A stretch of DNA of 64,000 nt from Thinopyrum elongatum (Eukaryota > Streptophyta > Magnoliopsida > Poales > Poaceae): contig CM022299.1 in the NCBI GenBank assembly GCA_011799875.1, positions 209,318,070 through 209,382,069 of the forward strand, written 5' to 3'. Positions 1 through 10,801 of the stretch are shown piece by piece. Position 1 is the first letter of the stretch. Every line of letters begins with the position of its first letter. A model generated the notes under the pieces. It was not told the origin of the DNA. It worked only from the letters and a program-made list of their open reading frames with translations, and did no database searches. The position numbers and the translations under genes were made by a program.

Positions 1-178
1 GGTACCGAAACCACTCCTCTGCCCAGTATCTATGAATGCATTGAACTCTGGACTTGCGCTCTCCATAGCTTTCATCAGGACCAGACTTGTACATTTCATA
101 AAAATCTGGTGGCAGGTCTTTTGCAGTATTGTCATGGTGCTGTCTGCCGCCTTTCTTTGCAGATTTGCCACTAGCCAT
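1..178 (-). CDS. 5' part of an unrecognised host gene, runs off left edge
   Basis: I do not recognise this protein. Reading leftward from the ATG at 178 the frame stays open for 59 codons to the window edge. It begins MASGKSAKKGG, a basic Lys/Gly start, and continues into a charged stretch with DLPPDFYEMYKSG and then an aromatic segment, IHRYWAEEWF. The frame is also open upstream of the ATG, back to possible splice acceptors at about 277 and 266. However, this ATG is the first one in the predicted spliced transcript, because the upstream exon (about 646-885) contains none. A TATA box and an AAACCCTAG-type plant 5' UTR lie upstream on the same strand, which supports a genuine gene rather than a chance frame. 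Whether the protein is intact beyond the edge cannot be seen. Confidence 0.5.
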   Translation of the reverse strand, partial: MASGKSAKKGGRQHHDNTAKDLPPDFYEMYKSGPDESYGERKSRVQCIHRYWAEEWFRY

Positions 179-645
179 TGGCTTCAGACTGAAAGGCTTC
201 ACAACGGTGTTTGGCTTCGCTCTGCTTGTTAGACACGAACTAGCTTCAGGTGATTCAATATGATGCTGTAAAAATTCTGCAAAATGAATGTAGACAATGA
301 GAACCAAGAGACTCTCCCACGGACATGTACATGTGACAGCATTAGAGATGCGAGGGAAGGGGAAGAGGTCATATGCATTCTCAGAGGATTTTGAAGATAA
401 ATTAGTTTGAAGACATTGACCTCCTAGCATGAAGAAATTCACTTATCGATGGAAGTTGGTTCCAGATTTGTACGAATCCAAGAATAAGTACAAGTGAGGA
501 ATCTAACTAGTTGTGAAGCATAAGTGAAAGTAGTTGCAAGTTATGAGATGCAGAGTATGAAAGATCCAGATTTGGAAGTGAAGAAACAGCTTTCTAAAGA
601 TATAGAAAGTTTTGACGGATCAAACATGAGGTAAAAGTAGACTTT

Positions 646-885
646 TAATTACCGCTCAAGAACAGACACGAACTGCTAGACGAGTTGTGGAAGAAGGCCA
701 AGCAGTCCAATCTCTCGCACCCTAACTTGGCGGCGGAAGACACCTACGGCGGTGGCAGGCGGAAGAAGAAGCCCGCGGCCGGCGTGACGATGACGACGGA
801 GAAGTCGCGACAACGAAGCGCTTCGTCTCCGGCAACAACGGAAGCTAGCGATGACGCTAGGGTTTGAGCGAGGCAGCGAGGGGAG
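646..885 (-). other. putative 5' UTR exon of the leftmost gene
   Basis: On the minus strand this stretch is GC-rich and contains the CAAACCCTAG motif common in plant leader sequences. It ends in a plausible donor (GAGCG then GTAATT). There is no ATG in it on the minus strand, so it would be an untranslated first exon joined to the coding exon that starts near 276 or 265. The intron (about 277-645) is AT-richer than the exon, as expected in plants. Both exon boundaries are inferred by eye. Confidence 0.4.
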
Positions 886-913
886 TAGGAAATAATGACC
901 GCAGGGGGGCTGA

Positions 914-922
914 GTATTTATG
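914..922 (-). promoter_or_regulatory. TATA box of the leftmost gene
   Basis: The minus strand reads CATAAATAC here, about 30 bases upstream of the inferred transcript start near 885, which is normal spacing for a plant TATA box. Confidence 0.45.
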
Positions 923-1297
923 AGGAAGGTGACGGCTAAGTTAATTTACTCAGCTACCCCTGGCAGTTCACATCTGAGGGACACATGGCATGCATGCAAC
1001 AACTCAAATATTGTGCCACGACCCCATGTGTGCCTGGTTTGTCGGGTGGTCGTTCCGGCTTCTCCGGGTTCAGGCAAATAGGATAAGGATATTAAAATTG
1101 TTTTAAATGTTTGTCTCTATATCTTCGATTGACAAGGACACAGTGAAGATAATCGACACGTGTCAATAGAATGCATACAAAGAGATAGAGAGAGTTGGAG
1201 AGATAAGCATGAATGGGGTTATGGTCCGATCACATTCACTTAGTGCAGAAAATGGCAACTTGAAGATATAGATATAAGTGAATGCTGTAGAGAATAG

Positions 1298-1298
<1 letters not shown>

Positions 1299-1354
<56 letters not shown>
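1299..1354. repeat. compound microsatellite (AC)n(AT)n
   Basis: An uninterrupted AC dinucleotide run of about 36 bases passes directly into an AT run of about 18 bases. Long compound repeats of this kind are usually length-polymorphic. The surrounding stretch (about 930-1678) shows no gene. Its right part is probably the 3' end of the copia element that follows. Confidence 0.9.
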
Positions 1355-1355
<1 letters not shown>

Positions 1356-1678
1356 CATTGATGGACAATGAAGACCAAAACAACATTGTGAAGATAAATC
1401 ATGAAGACAAAACAATGCTGAAGACAAACCAACTCTGAAGATATTGCAACGTGACGCCAATCAAAAATCTTCAAGAAAAGTTGGTGGTGGCGTTATCCAC
1501 CGTATAGGAAGTATTAGACCTAGACACAGCGCACAATTATCATGGCGCTCCGAAGTCAATTTCCACATTAATGTATTCACACTTAGAGTGTATGTCTTTA
1601 TGAGTTGAAGACATACGTTACTTTGTGTGTTGCGCACCTAAGTCATCAATATGCATAAGCGTTAGGATGTGTGTCCAT

Positions 1679-2034
1679 TCAGAGGACATTCGAGGATTCT
1701 AAGATATTTAGCTCACACCGCAGCTTGCAAAACCTTTTCTCATCCAAGGGCTTTGTGAAGATATCTGCCAATTGCTCTTCAGTGTTGACGTGAATGATAT
1801 CAATGTCTTCCTTCAACACATGGTCTCTGAGAAAGTGATGATGGATCTGAATGTGCTTTGTCTTCGAGTGCTGAACATGATTGTGAGCAATCTTGATGGC
1901 GCTTTCATTGTCATAGTAGAGGGGCACCTTCATCTTGTTGATGCCATAGTCCTTGAGGGTTTGCTTCATCCAGAGAAGCTGGGCGCAACAAGATCCAGCA
2001 GCAATGTATTCAGATTCAGCAGTGGAGAGCGATC
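1679..2034 (-). pseudogene. copia (Sirevirus-like) RNase H C-terminus, truncated
   Basis: The minus strand encodes the end of a Ty1/copia polyprotein. The RNase H core is recognisable from TAESEYIAA (left half interrupted at 2034), then YYDNESAIKIA, then HSKTKHIQIHHHFLRDH, and finally EQLADIFTKPL, the classical copia C-terminal signature, before a stop at 1679. The ending ILESSNVL resembles Sirevirus/Maximus elements. Everything upstream of the RNase H core is missing: at 2035 the sequence changes to the end of a CACTA transposon, which evidently inserted here. The remainder of the polyprotein is not found to the right as an adjoining piece. Confidence 0.8.
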
Positions 2035-3918
2035 ACTACAAAAAAAGACACATCCGTGACATTTTGGGCCGAACGAATTTTTTCCTGTCATGCTTATGAC
2101 ACTTGTATGACGATAATGGTGACAAAAGCACGTATCATCATAGATGTGGTGGGCTCCTACTCTATGACAAAAAATCATGACAGAAAATGGGCTTTTCATC
2201 CTGGGCAGGCCGGGGACGCACCTGCATGACATTCTTTGGACCATCCATGACGGAAAAAATCATGGTAGAAGCGAGGGCGAGGAAAATTTTGGGGATTTCC
2301 CGGTTATGGTGGGTGGTCGGGGCCGAGCGATGCATGGAGGGATTGCGCGTTTCTCTCGTACACGTACGCACGTGTGTGCGAGGTGTTGGGCTCTAACTGA
2401 ACCCGAGTGAGGCGTTCGCTTATAGAACCCGAGCGATTGCACTAGCTACGTTACTGAACCCGAGTGATCGATCCCTAGCTGTTAACCGAACCCGAGCGAT
2501 TCCTTCGCTACTGCTGCTAACTGAAGCCGATCAAACCAGCTGTTGCTGCCTCTTGATGAACAGTGATCGTTGTTGCGGGTTGGATGAACAGTTCCTGGTG
2601 GGGGTTGGATGAACAGGACCCCGTGGTAGTAGAGGCCGTTGCCGCTGGATGAACAGGACCCCGATCGAGCCGGTTGGGGGTGGATGAACAGGACCCCGTG
2701 GAGGGCTGGTTGAACAGTAGCCGGTGGAGGGTGGGTGAATAGGACCCCGTGGATGAACAGTGGCTGGTGCAGGCTGGAGGAAGTCGATGGTGGATGAACA
2801 GTAGCCCGTGGAGGCTGGAGAGAGGCAATAGACAATTGATGAACAGTAGCTCATGGAGTCCCTTTTTGCGGTACGCCACACCCCTCCCGATGAACAGGAC
2901 CCCGTTTCGACCGTAGGCAATCTAACACAAGTCTGTTTCCTCCCTTTTGCGGTACGCCACACCCCTCCCGATCAACAGCACCCCGTTTCGACCGTAGGAG
3001 ATCAAATACAAGTCTGTTTCCTCTGTTCTGCGGTATGCCAGACCCTTCCCGATGAACAGGACCCCGTTTCGACCGTACGCGGTCGAACAGAAGGCCGTTT
3101 CCTCTGTTCTGCGGTACACCAGACCTTGTTTTGGCTGTTCCGTCCAAGCCGGTAGGCTCCCGATGAACACGGCGCATTCCGTTGCCTCCCGATGAACACG
3201 ACGCAGTTTCTCCGTTCCGACCCAGTCGGTTGGCTACCGATGAACAGGACGCCGTTGCTGCCGTCCGTTGCCTCTCCATGTACACGAGCCCTGGCCGTAC
3301 GTATGCGCGAGTAGGCATTCAAGACCCCGCCTGTATGTACATACGATGTATGTACGTGTACACGGTTTAGAAGGGACTGCCTGAACTGCTACGTCGGGGG
3401 ATCTACTACTACACGTGCCGCTGCTTGCTCGGCCACGGTTCATCATTGTAGAGAGACCGATTGACCAGTATGTACGTACACGTTCGTGACCAGACAGACA
3501 ATGCTACAAACGCTTCGACCGGGTAGGTCCCAGCCGTCAGGGAGGATAAGGAAGCAATCCCTTGTGTGCGAAGATATATGTGGTGGGTCCCAGCTGTCAG
3601 GGGGAGGAATCATTTTTTTGCGCGTAATAAGGAGGCACTTCCTTGCATGCAAAGATGTAGCTGGTGGGTCCAGGTGTCAGCCTCACCGTGTACAGTCGTC
3701 TTACGATGGCTGTTGTTCGTTGACAACGTTAACCACGCCGCGTGGAGAGCACCAAGGCGGTGGACGATGGCGAGGCCTAGTAAGGGAACGATGCGGAGCC
3801 GAGGAAGACGAGGCAGTGGATACCCACACAGAGGGGAGTACAAGGGTTTACTGGCTCCGCTGCGGTGTGAGGCTGTCGTCACTGGAGAATAACACGGGGT
3901 GTGGGTGAGTAGAGGGAA
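2035..3918 (+). mobile_element. CACTA (Caspar-like) DNA transposon, left terminal part
   Basis: The sequence starts with the terminal motif CACTACAAAAAAAGACAC, the signature end of En/Spm-type CACTA elements in grasses, and breaks into a copia coding sequence. It is followed by several hundred bases of short GTGACA/TGACGG-type subterminal motifs, then by a GC-rich array of GAACCCGAGCGA and GATGAACAGGACC repeats. This organisation matches the Caspar-type CACTA elements of Triticeae (recognised from memory). The element is interrupted at 3918 by a gypsy retrotransposon and resumes at 13323. The opposite terminus (ending TGTAGTG after a T-run) was searched for by eye and not found in the window. 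Confidence 0.8.
2405..3290. repeat. CACTA subterminal repeat array
   Basis: About fifteen copies of a GATGAACAG(G/T)ACC-type motif occur here, preceded by several GAACCCGAGCGATT motifs. Between about 2850 and 3120 the motif sits in a higher-order tandem repeat of roughly 75-80 bases, each unit carrying TGCGGTACGCCA, then CCCGATGAACAGGACC, then TTTCGACCGTA. In CACTA elements such subterminal repeats are the binding sites of the element-encoded TNPA-type protein. The binding role is inferred from the family. Confidence 0.75.
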
Positions 3919-4799
3919 TGTCAGATTTAGGGCTCCGCTGACCCAAAGTAAGGTTCGAACTCTGGGGCGTGTGTGAAGAACTCAACCTATCCAGCCAACC
4001 AAACGCGCTGCCCAACAGCCTAGCTCGATGAACAAGGAAGAAGCAAGACACGGCAGTTTACCCAGGTTTGGGCCACCTTGCGGTGTAATACCCTACTCCT
4101 GCTTTGTGGTGGATTTGCCTCGGGGGCTGAGGATGAACTAGTACAAGGGAAGAACAACCTCACGAGGTCTGTTCTTGTGTGGGTGAGCTGGTGAGGTATC
4201 TCAGGATCCGATCCCCTCCTACGAGGGTGGCTAGCCTATATTTATAGTGGCCTCAGTCCTCTTCCCCCAAAATGAAGGCGGGAAGGGATCCCACAATGGC
4301 CAATTCGAAGGGGGACAAGAAGTACATCTTATCCTAACGAAAGGTGGTCTTCGCCTGCAAAAGCCTCTGGTCGTGACGCCGTGGTGGGCTCGGCGATGAC
4401 ATTCGTCCTGCCGTCCTGGCGGTCTTGGTCTTGTTGCACGGGAATGGAAACCTTTGGCTGATTCCTCGGGACCCCGCGCTTGCGCTTGCCACCTTAGCAC
4501 CAAAGAGGAAACCTGCTCCTCTGCACCCGCTGGCGCCCGCCTGGCCTTGGTCGTCATGGCTTGCATCACCTCCATCTCATGAGGTGGGTACTTGCATAGA
4601 AATCTCCGCTCCTCGTGAGCCAGCCTGGGGAGGCCACTCCCTCCAGAGGTCTTGGTGTTGCCCGCCTCACAAGGCTTGGCCCCTCATGAGGGTCTTGTCT
4701 TGAAGATGTTGCAGATGGGCCGTACCAGGCCGCTGATGGAGCCACGCCATGGGCCGCAGGAAGGCAGGTCTGTGTACCCTGGTTCCCAGAACGCCGATA
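3919..4799 (-). repeat. 3' LTR of the first Tat-type element
   Basis: Direct repeat of 12460-13322, starting TGTCAGATTTAGGG and ending CCGATA, where the other copy ends in the canonical CCGACA. On the minus strand a CTATAAATA TATA box is seen near 4238-4247. The two LTR copies differ by scattered substitutions and small indels. Confidence 0.9.
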
Positions 4800-5090
4800 G
4801 TAGCCCCCGGTCCCAAGGCGCGCTCGAATTTGGCTTCGAGGTGAAGCCAAAGGGCAAGGGCGAAGCGCTGCAGGCCTCAATCGCCTGCGGCCCGAGCCGA
4901 CGCGTGGCGCTTGATGGGACGTGGGCATCTCCACTTCCCCACGCTGCCTCGGCAACCGCCCGACTTGACAAAAGACTGGCGCCTGCCTCCGAGCCTTCAT
5001 TGCCTTCTCCATGCCTTGCTCTAGATCCCCTTTCCTCCTGCCGAGAGAATCTCCAGATCTACCAAATTTCTCCTCCCAAGTTCCTCGCTG

Positions 5091-7839
5091 ATGGCGTCCG
5101 GGAAGGCGAAATCGGCCGCGTCGGCCGTGAACTCCTCCCCCTCTCCTGCGTCTGCCCTCGACGTGTCCTCCATCATCGAGGAGAGGCACCTTGCCACTGC
5201 GCTCCCGCTGACAGCAAGCGACCACAATGAGGGGTAGGAGACGGTGCTCCTGGCCGGCTCCGCTGATCCTCACTCCTTGGCGGAGATGTTCTATCCATTC
5301 TTCCTCCACAACGTCTTCGCGGGGCTCATCCTGCCTTTCTCCAAGTTCTTCGCCGCCGTCCTCGACCATTACCAGGTTCAGGCCCTGCATCTGCAGCCCA
5401 ACTCCATCCTTCTATTGTCCATCTTCGCCTTCTACTACGAGGTGTTCGTAGGCGTGATGCCTTCCGTTGCGCTCCTCCGCCATTTCTTTTACCTCCGAAT
5501 GCATGACCCGAATCAGCGTTTCGGCTGCGTCTCCTTCGCCGTGGTCAACAACGGCAACACGCTCATGAGGGACGGGAAGAAGGTGGAGAACTTCCGGCAC
5601 AAGTGGGTCTTCATGGACGCCAGAGGCTCCCACGCGCGGCTGGAGTTGCCGACCGAGCTGTCGGAGAAGCTTGACCGATGGGGTCATGAGAAGCTCACCG
5701 GCCCCCGGGTGGTGCTGGTTCTGAAGAAGATGAAGGTGGACATGGAGTCCGGGGTGCTGACGGGGGCCATGCTCGTTAAGGAGTTCCTGACGCAGCGCCT
5801 GGCCCCGCTCCAGGCACACTAGCACCCCATATGGGATTTCAAGGGCGCGAAGGACGACATCCGGCTGCGCCCCAGGAGCTTGACAGGCGAAGAGCTGAGC
5901 AAGGCCGTGCACACCCTGCTCAAGAAGGACCCAGGCAGCCTCCCGGCGGCCTATATTCCACTGTACCGCCATGGCGATGGGGTGGAGCTGGCCCCCGCCA
6001 TGCCCGTCTTCAACGACCTTGGGCTCGTGCCGCCTGTGCTCCCCAACTCCCCGGTGACGGTGTCTTCTAGTGATGACTCCGAGGAGAAGGGGGAGGAGGA
6101 CTCGGAAGCGACCGTGGACGACGTGGCGGAGACCGTTCCTCCGTCGCAGAGTGAGCTTCTCCGCGGCCTCTCCGACGACGACGCCGCTGCCGAGCCCCCG
6201 GTCGAAGGGTCTCCGTGCTCCACCGGGGTCGTCACGAGGTCCGGGGCCACCCCCGTGCGGAGGCCAGGCCGAGCGACTTCGAAGAAGGGCGCGGCAGCGT
6301 CCTTTCCCCGAGGTGACGCCTCCGCCTTGCCGTCCGTCGCCGCTGCACCTAGGCCAGCCGCCGTGCGCCCCGCCGAGGTCACGACGAAGCCCGCACTCAA
6401 GAAGATTGGGGGCGCCTTGGCCCTGGCTGAGAAAAGGGTGTACATTGCCACTGACAAGTAAGTATCTTGTCCTGCTTTCGTTTTCATTCTTGATGCCGTG
6501 CCCACAATGCTCCTCTCCTGGTAACCAGGGCGGAATCTGTGGTGAAGAAGAGGAAGGAGGGAGCCGGGACCCCCGAGGCCACACCGTCCGTCATGGCCGC
6601 GGTGACCCCGACACGGACGGAGGACATTGCCTCACTCTCCCCCATAACGGAGCGGGCCCCTCAGAGCACAGTGGTGGAGCCCCAAGAGGGGGCCGTCTTC
6701 CTGGGCCAGCAGGCTCTGGAGCCACCCGTCCCCGCCGCACTCGTGGAGGGTTCAGGGGCTCCAGAGCCCCCCACGGCCCTTGCTGCTGCGGTGGCGCCAG
6801 TCCAGGCGCCAGCACCGCCTTCTCCTCAGGCCCTCGTGTTGGCGGACTGCGGCCCCCTCGTCAGACCTGGGGCTTGGAGGAAGCCTTCGTCGCGCTGGAC
6901 CAGCTCCGGACCGATCTCCAAGACGCCGACAGGTGCATGGCGACAGGGCGCACGGGGCTGATCTCGGGGTGGCTCCAGGCCGACGCGTCTGTCAGGACGG
7001 CCTGGGGATGGGCCGAGGCCGCCGCCGCAGAGAGCAAAAAGGAGGCCGGCGAGGCCACGGTGGCTCGTGACGCGGCTTTGGCTGACGCGTCGTCTGCCAT
7101 GGAGCGTTGCAGCATGGCGGCAGCCGAGCTGAAGGCCCTCTGCGAGGAGCAGGTTGCCCATGATCGCCAGCTCCAAGAGCGAGAGGAGGAGCTCAAGGCC
7201 CGGGAGGCGACGCTCACCGACCGCGACACCGAGCTGGCCCAGGCGACCAAGGACCACGCTGTGGAGCAGGACCGCCTGGGCAAGCTGAAGGAGGAGGTGG
7301 ACAAGGCCCAGGCATCCCACTCCCAACATGTCTCTAAGGAGACAGCCCGACTGGAGGCCAGGGAGAAGACCCTCGCCGCCGTGGGGTGCAAAGCCTTCGT
7401 CTCCCTCGAGCTGAGGTCTCGCATAGCGCTGCAGTCCCTTTACGGAGAAGGGTACGAGGAGCCGCTGGCGACTCCAGAGAATGGCCTTGCTGGGCTTCTT
7501 CCCAGGCTTGCCGAGGCACTTGAGGGCGTCACCGCCGGAGTGGGCCCCATGGAGGAGGGGGAGTGCCGCGTGCTCTTCACCGCGACCGCGACGCGTGTCT
7601 TCAGCCACCTTCACCTCCGGGACCCGAGCTTTGACCTCGATGCGCTGATCGAGCCAGTGGCTCCTGAGTCCCGTGATGCTGCCGCCGAGGCCGTGAAGAA
7701 GCAGGTGGAAGCCCTGCTGAAGAAGTTCCTCTGCGTCCCCGACCCCGCGGCTGCGGCGACCGAAGCCAGTGGAGAGGATGACGGCAGCATTGTTGACGAC
7801 GGGCTCCCTAAGGCGGGCGGCAGCGGCGCTTCCTCCTAG
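5091..7839 (+). pseudogene. antisense gene of Tat-type element: plant transposon domain plus coiled coil
   Basis: The gene lies on the strand opposite to gag-pol, just inside the 3' LTR. The first exon begins at ATG 5091 (MASGKAKSA). It has a helical hydrophobic domain around LAEMFYPFFLHNVF, QPNSILLLSIFAFYYEVFVG and SVALLRHFFYLRM, resembling the domain annotated in rice as putative gypsy-type transposon (Transposase_28-like). A donor AA/GTAAGT at 6457 and an acceptor CCAG at 6528 define one intron in good phase. The second exon ends in an Ala/Glu/Lys-rich coiled coil of roughly 180 residues (about 6990-7400) and stops at 7839. Damage: in-frame TAG at 5235 and 5820, and a frame change between about 6840 and 6890. 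The function is unknown; antisense frames in this position are a known trait of Tat elements. Confidence 0.65.
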
Positions 7840-9400
7840 TTCGGCCCTGCAACATCCATCGTGCCTCGTGGAGGCGTGAGAACTTCTGCTTAGACTCGTG
7901 GAACATTATGTCTTGTAATAACTGTTGGGACTCCGTAATTTGCTTTCCGTGCTCGGTTTCCTTCTTGTTTGCCTTAGTGTTCTACGTCGGCAGGGCCCGG
8001 CCCCGAGCATACCTCAGCCGCCGTTTGAGCGTCCGCATAACCAGGACGAGGCCAAGGGTTGAGGGACTACGTGACCAGTGAGACCCCTGAGTCGCGATGC
8101 TCAGGGGTCCCCCTTGACATATGAACAACCCTCATGAAGGAAACGTGAGCAGCGTCTGAGTTAGTTCGGAGTCCCCCTACCTTTCCTCGCCAGCTTTTGC
8201 CTGGGAGGGTCGCAAGAAAACCAGGTGTGAGAGACCTGGTGAGGTGGCGTGCGCCAGGCATGGCCTGAGCGTAGCCCCCGTGCCCAGCCCCCTCGCGCGG
8301 CCCTTCCAGGGGAAAGTGGCGCGGTGGGGCCAGAGAGCGAGCCTGGTGGCCCTCCTGAGGTTACTACAACCGCTAGGGTGCCCTCAGTTGTTTATTCACC
8401 AGCGCGGAGCATGGTGCTTCCACTCTTGCGTGGGCATAGCCGCTCCTCGACCGTGTCATCTGCCAGCGCAGAGCATGGGGCTTCCACTGGTGCGTGGGTG
8501 GGAGCTCCCTTGGTGGGGAGACTCCGGGGCGTGTACAACCCCGTCCGTACGCGTGGCTAGCACGGCTGGACTAGAGGAGGTGTATATGGGCACTCGTGAG
8601 CCAGCGCGGGACTCACGAGGCCCTACCTCAAGGTGGGTTGTGCCTGAATTTTTGGTTCGGAACATTTGTGAGGGTCCTGCGAGATGTTTAAGTGGCCTGC
8701 GCCGAGTGAATCTCCGGAGGACACCGCATGAGAAGACCAAACACCAACGACCCCGGGATGTGACGTGAATGGGGCCGGCCCGCTAGACAGAGCTCAGCCG
8801 TTGGGTTTATCGACGCTGCAGGGACGGACCCGAGCACAGACGTCGTGCCCAGTCTTCTCATGCAACAATCCTAAAGAAAGACAACCGGCGCGCAGCTCCC
8901 ACGGTGGCGAGGCACCGAGTCGCGCGCCCTGACTCATCCACCCTCGATTAGCTCATGCGAGAACAAGGCACCAAGGACCACGGGAGGTGACATGCACGGG
9001 AGCTGGCCCGCGAGACAGAGCTCGGCCACTTGGGTTTGGCGACGCTGCAGGGACGGACCCAAGCACAGACGCTGTGCCAGTCCTTAATCATGAGGCCGTC
9101 GTGGGTGGGCTCGTGAGGGCGCACTACGTTCATGGTGACGAAACACCGAACATGCAGTTTGCAATATCTTAGGAAATTCACGAAAGCCAAAACCAGTTCT
9201 GATACATGCGCAAAATGAAACAGGCTACAGGGACTGGCCCTAACAGTTCAAGGATGATGCAGCCCGAGGGGCGCCCTCAACTGAACAAACCAAAAATTCA
9301 CCTGGCACTGTCGTTGCAGAAGTGTCGGAGTAGCTGAAGATGCGCGTTGCAGAGGTCATTCCTCATGAGTCGGCCGACTCCTGAGTCCCAGGAGGCACTG
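7840..9400. other. non-coding spacer of the first Tat-type element, with internal direct repeat
   Basis: No protein domain is recognisable here on either strand. A diverged direct repeat of roughly 115 bases is present at about 8750-8865 and 8975-9090, sharing GACGCTGCAGGGACGGACCC and AGCACAGACG. The CTC/GTGAG-rich composition matches the LTRs. This region occupies the place where RNase H and integrase would lie in a full element. Confidence 0.6.
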
Positions 9401-9830
9401 GAGGCCCAGGAATCTCATGAGGGTCTGGCACCTCCTCTATCATGACCGCTCGGCGCCGGGCCTCGTGAGCCGCCAGGATGCCCTGCATGTAGTGCTGATG
9501 CGTGGCGGCCATGTTCAGCAGGTCGAACGGCATGCGGACATAGCTGCCGGGGCAGCCCCCACTCCGACCGATGTGGGACGGCTAGAAGAGCTCCTGAGAG
9601 GCGGCCCTGTTGAGGCCTGGGATGTTGACGCAGACGCGCAGCTCGTCGCCCATGTCAGGGGTGGCAGCTACACTGAGTGGTGCGAGGCGGCGCTCGCCGC
9701 GCATGGCTCGCGCTACCTGAAGCTCTTCGGTTGCCTTGGTGATAAACTCCTGAGCGCCTGGCGCCTCGCGCCCTGCGCCCTGCTCATGGAAGCGCGCATT
9801 AAAGCACGCCTCCACATGGTGCCTGAACAC
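9400..9830 (-). pseudogene. collapsed reverse transcriptase remnant
   Basis: Two short stretches recall gypsy reverse transcriptase. GDELRVCVNIPGLNRA corresponds to the conserved segment before the LPRID motif, and VRMPFDLLNMAATHQHYMQ corresponds to the conserved MPFGL.NA..T.Q segment. The catalytic section that should lie between and after them is gone. Only a short out-of-frame linker of a few tens of bases separates them, so an internal deletion has removed the region. No YMDD-type active site is visible. The assignment rests on these two motifs alone. Confidence 0.5.
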
Positions 9831-9913
9831 CTCCCTCGTGACGCTGGTCAGGTCAGAGGCCCTCTAGAGGAGAGCCCCCGAGCCTGTCCTGAGAGGGGCA
9901 TCGGGCACGCTCC

Positions 9914-10744
9914 CTATGTGAGAGGGAAGGGTGCCCCAGCAGCGGGCGCGGGGCCTGAGGCACGTTCGTCGGGCGCGCCATCTTCCTGGTGGCCCTTGGG
10001 GTGGAGCTGCTTCTTCTTCTTGGTGATGGCCTCAGGAGAGCGAACTGCACCCTCGTCGTCAGAGTTTTCGATCGCCGCAGCCTGGTAGGCGCTCTCAAGG
10101 GAGCACACTGCTGCCTTCTCGTCGCAGGCGACCATGATGATACCACCACTCCTTGGCATCTTGAGGACATTGTAGCCGTGGTGCGTCGCCACCATGAACT
10201 TGGCAAGGGCTGGATACCAGAGGATGGCATTGTACGGGAGGCGAATGTGGGCGACATCGAAGTCGATGAGCTCGGTGTGGTAGTTGTCTCGCTGGCCAAA
10301 GGTGACAGGGAGGCGGATCTGCCCTATGGGGGTGGTGGAGCCATCGGTCACCCCTGAGAAAGGCTTGGTGGGGAGAAGCTGGTCGTACGGCACTTGGAGC
10401 ATTTCGAACGTCTCGACGGAAAGAACGTTGAGCCCCGCACCACCATCGATGAGTGTCTTGGTGACAAGGACGTTGCTGATGGTTGGTGAGAAGAGCATCA
10501 GAAGTGCGCTAGCAGTAGCTGAGCACTTGAGCTGGTCTATAGAGTCGAAGGTGACGGCGTACTTGGACCATCTGAGGGGACGCGTCGCCTCAAGCTTGGG
10601 AAGGGCCGCGTTCACCTCACGAGCGAATTGCTTGAAGATGCGATGAGAAGCAGGAGCCTGAGCGCCACCTAGGATGCAGGCGATGGCTCGAGGTTCTTGG
10701 AAGGCCCCAGCCCCATCGTCCTGGCGGTGGTCGTCGTTCCTCAT
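9914..10744 (-). CDS. gag C-terminus and aspartic protease of first Tat-type element
   Basis: The 276-residue minus-strand frame contains the retropepsin active site as TLIDGGAGLNVLS (about residues 96-108). Downstream it has the substrate-flap region and the conserved LPYNAILWYPALAKFMVATHH segment, in which Tat-type proteases usually read NAILGRPAL. Here the Gly-Arg pair is replaced by Trp-Tyr, a likely inactivating change. The protein processes the retroelement polyprotein in the virus-like particle. The C-terminal part is Lys-rich and unstructured. It shares layout with the protease at 59710-61212. Confidence 0.75.
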   Translation of the reverse strand: MRNDDHRQDDGAGAFQEPRAIACILGGAQAPASHRIFKQFAREVNAALPKLEATRPLRWSKYAVTFDSIDQLKCSATASALLMLFSPTISNVLVTKTLIDGGAGLNVLSVETFEMLQVPYDQLLPTKPFSGVTDGSTTPIGQIRLPVTFGQRDNYHTELIDFDVAHIRLPYNAILWYPALAKFMVATHHGYNVLKMPRSGGIIMVACDEKAAVCSLESAYQAAAIENSDDEGAVRSPEAITKKKKQLHPKGHQEDGAPDERASGPAPAAGAPFPLT

Positions 10745-10801
10745 TGGCGGCAGTGGCAGCGGAGGAAGGCCGGTGTTGCCCTGAGGATGGTCCTCGCGAG
10801 G

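Noticed and set aside
1163..1474. Minus-strand frame with a long Cys/Val and Tyr/Ile repeat
   Set aside because: It is the translation of the AC/AT microsatellite, not a protein gene.
2482..3322. Overlapping long minus-strand frames rich in Pro, Ser and Cys
   Set aside because: They come from the CACTA subterminal repeat array, which is open in several frames because of its GC-rich repeated motif.
5412..6584. 390-residue minus-strand frame
   Set aside because: It is the antisense shadow of the GC-rich antisense gene on the plus strand and has no recognisable domain.
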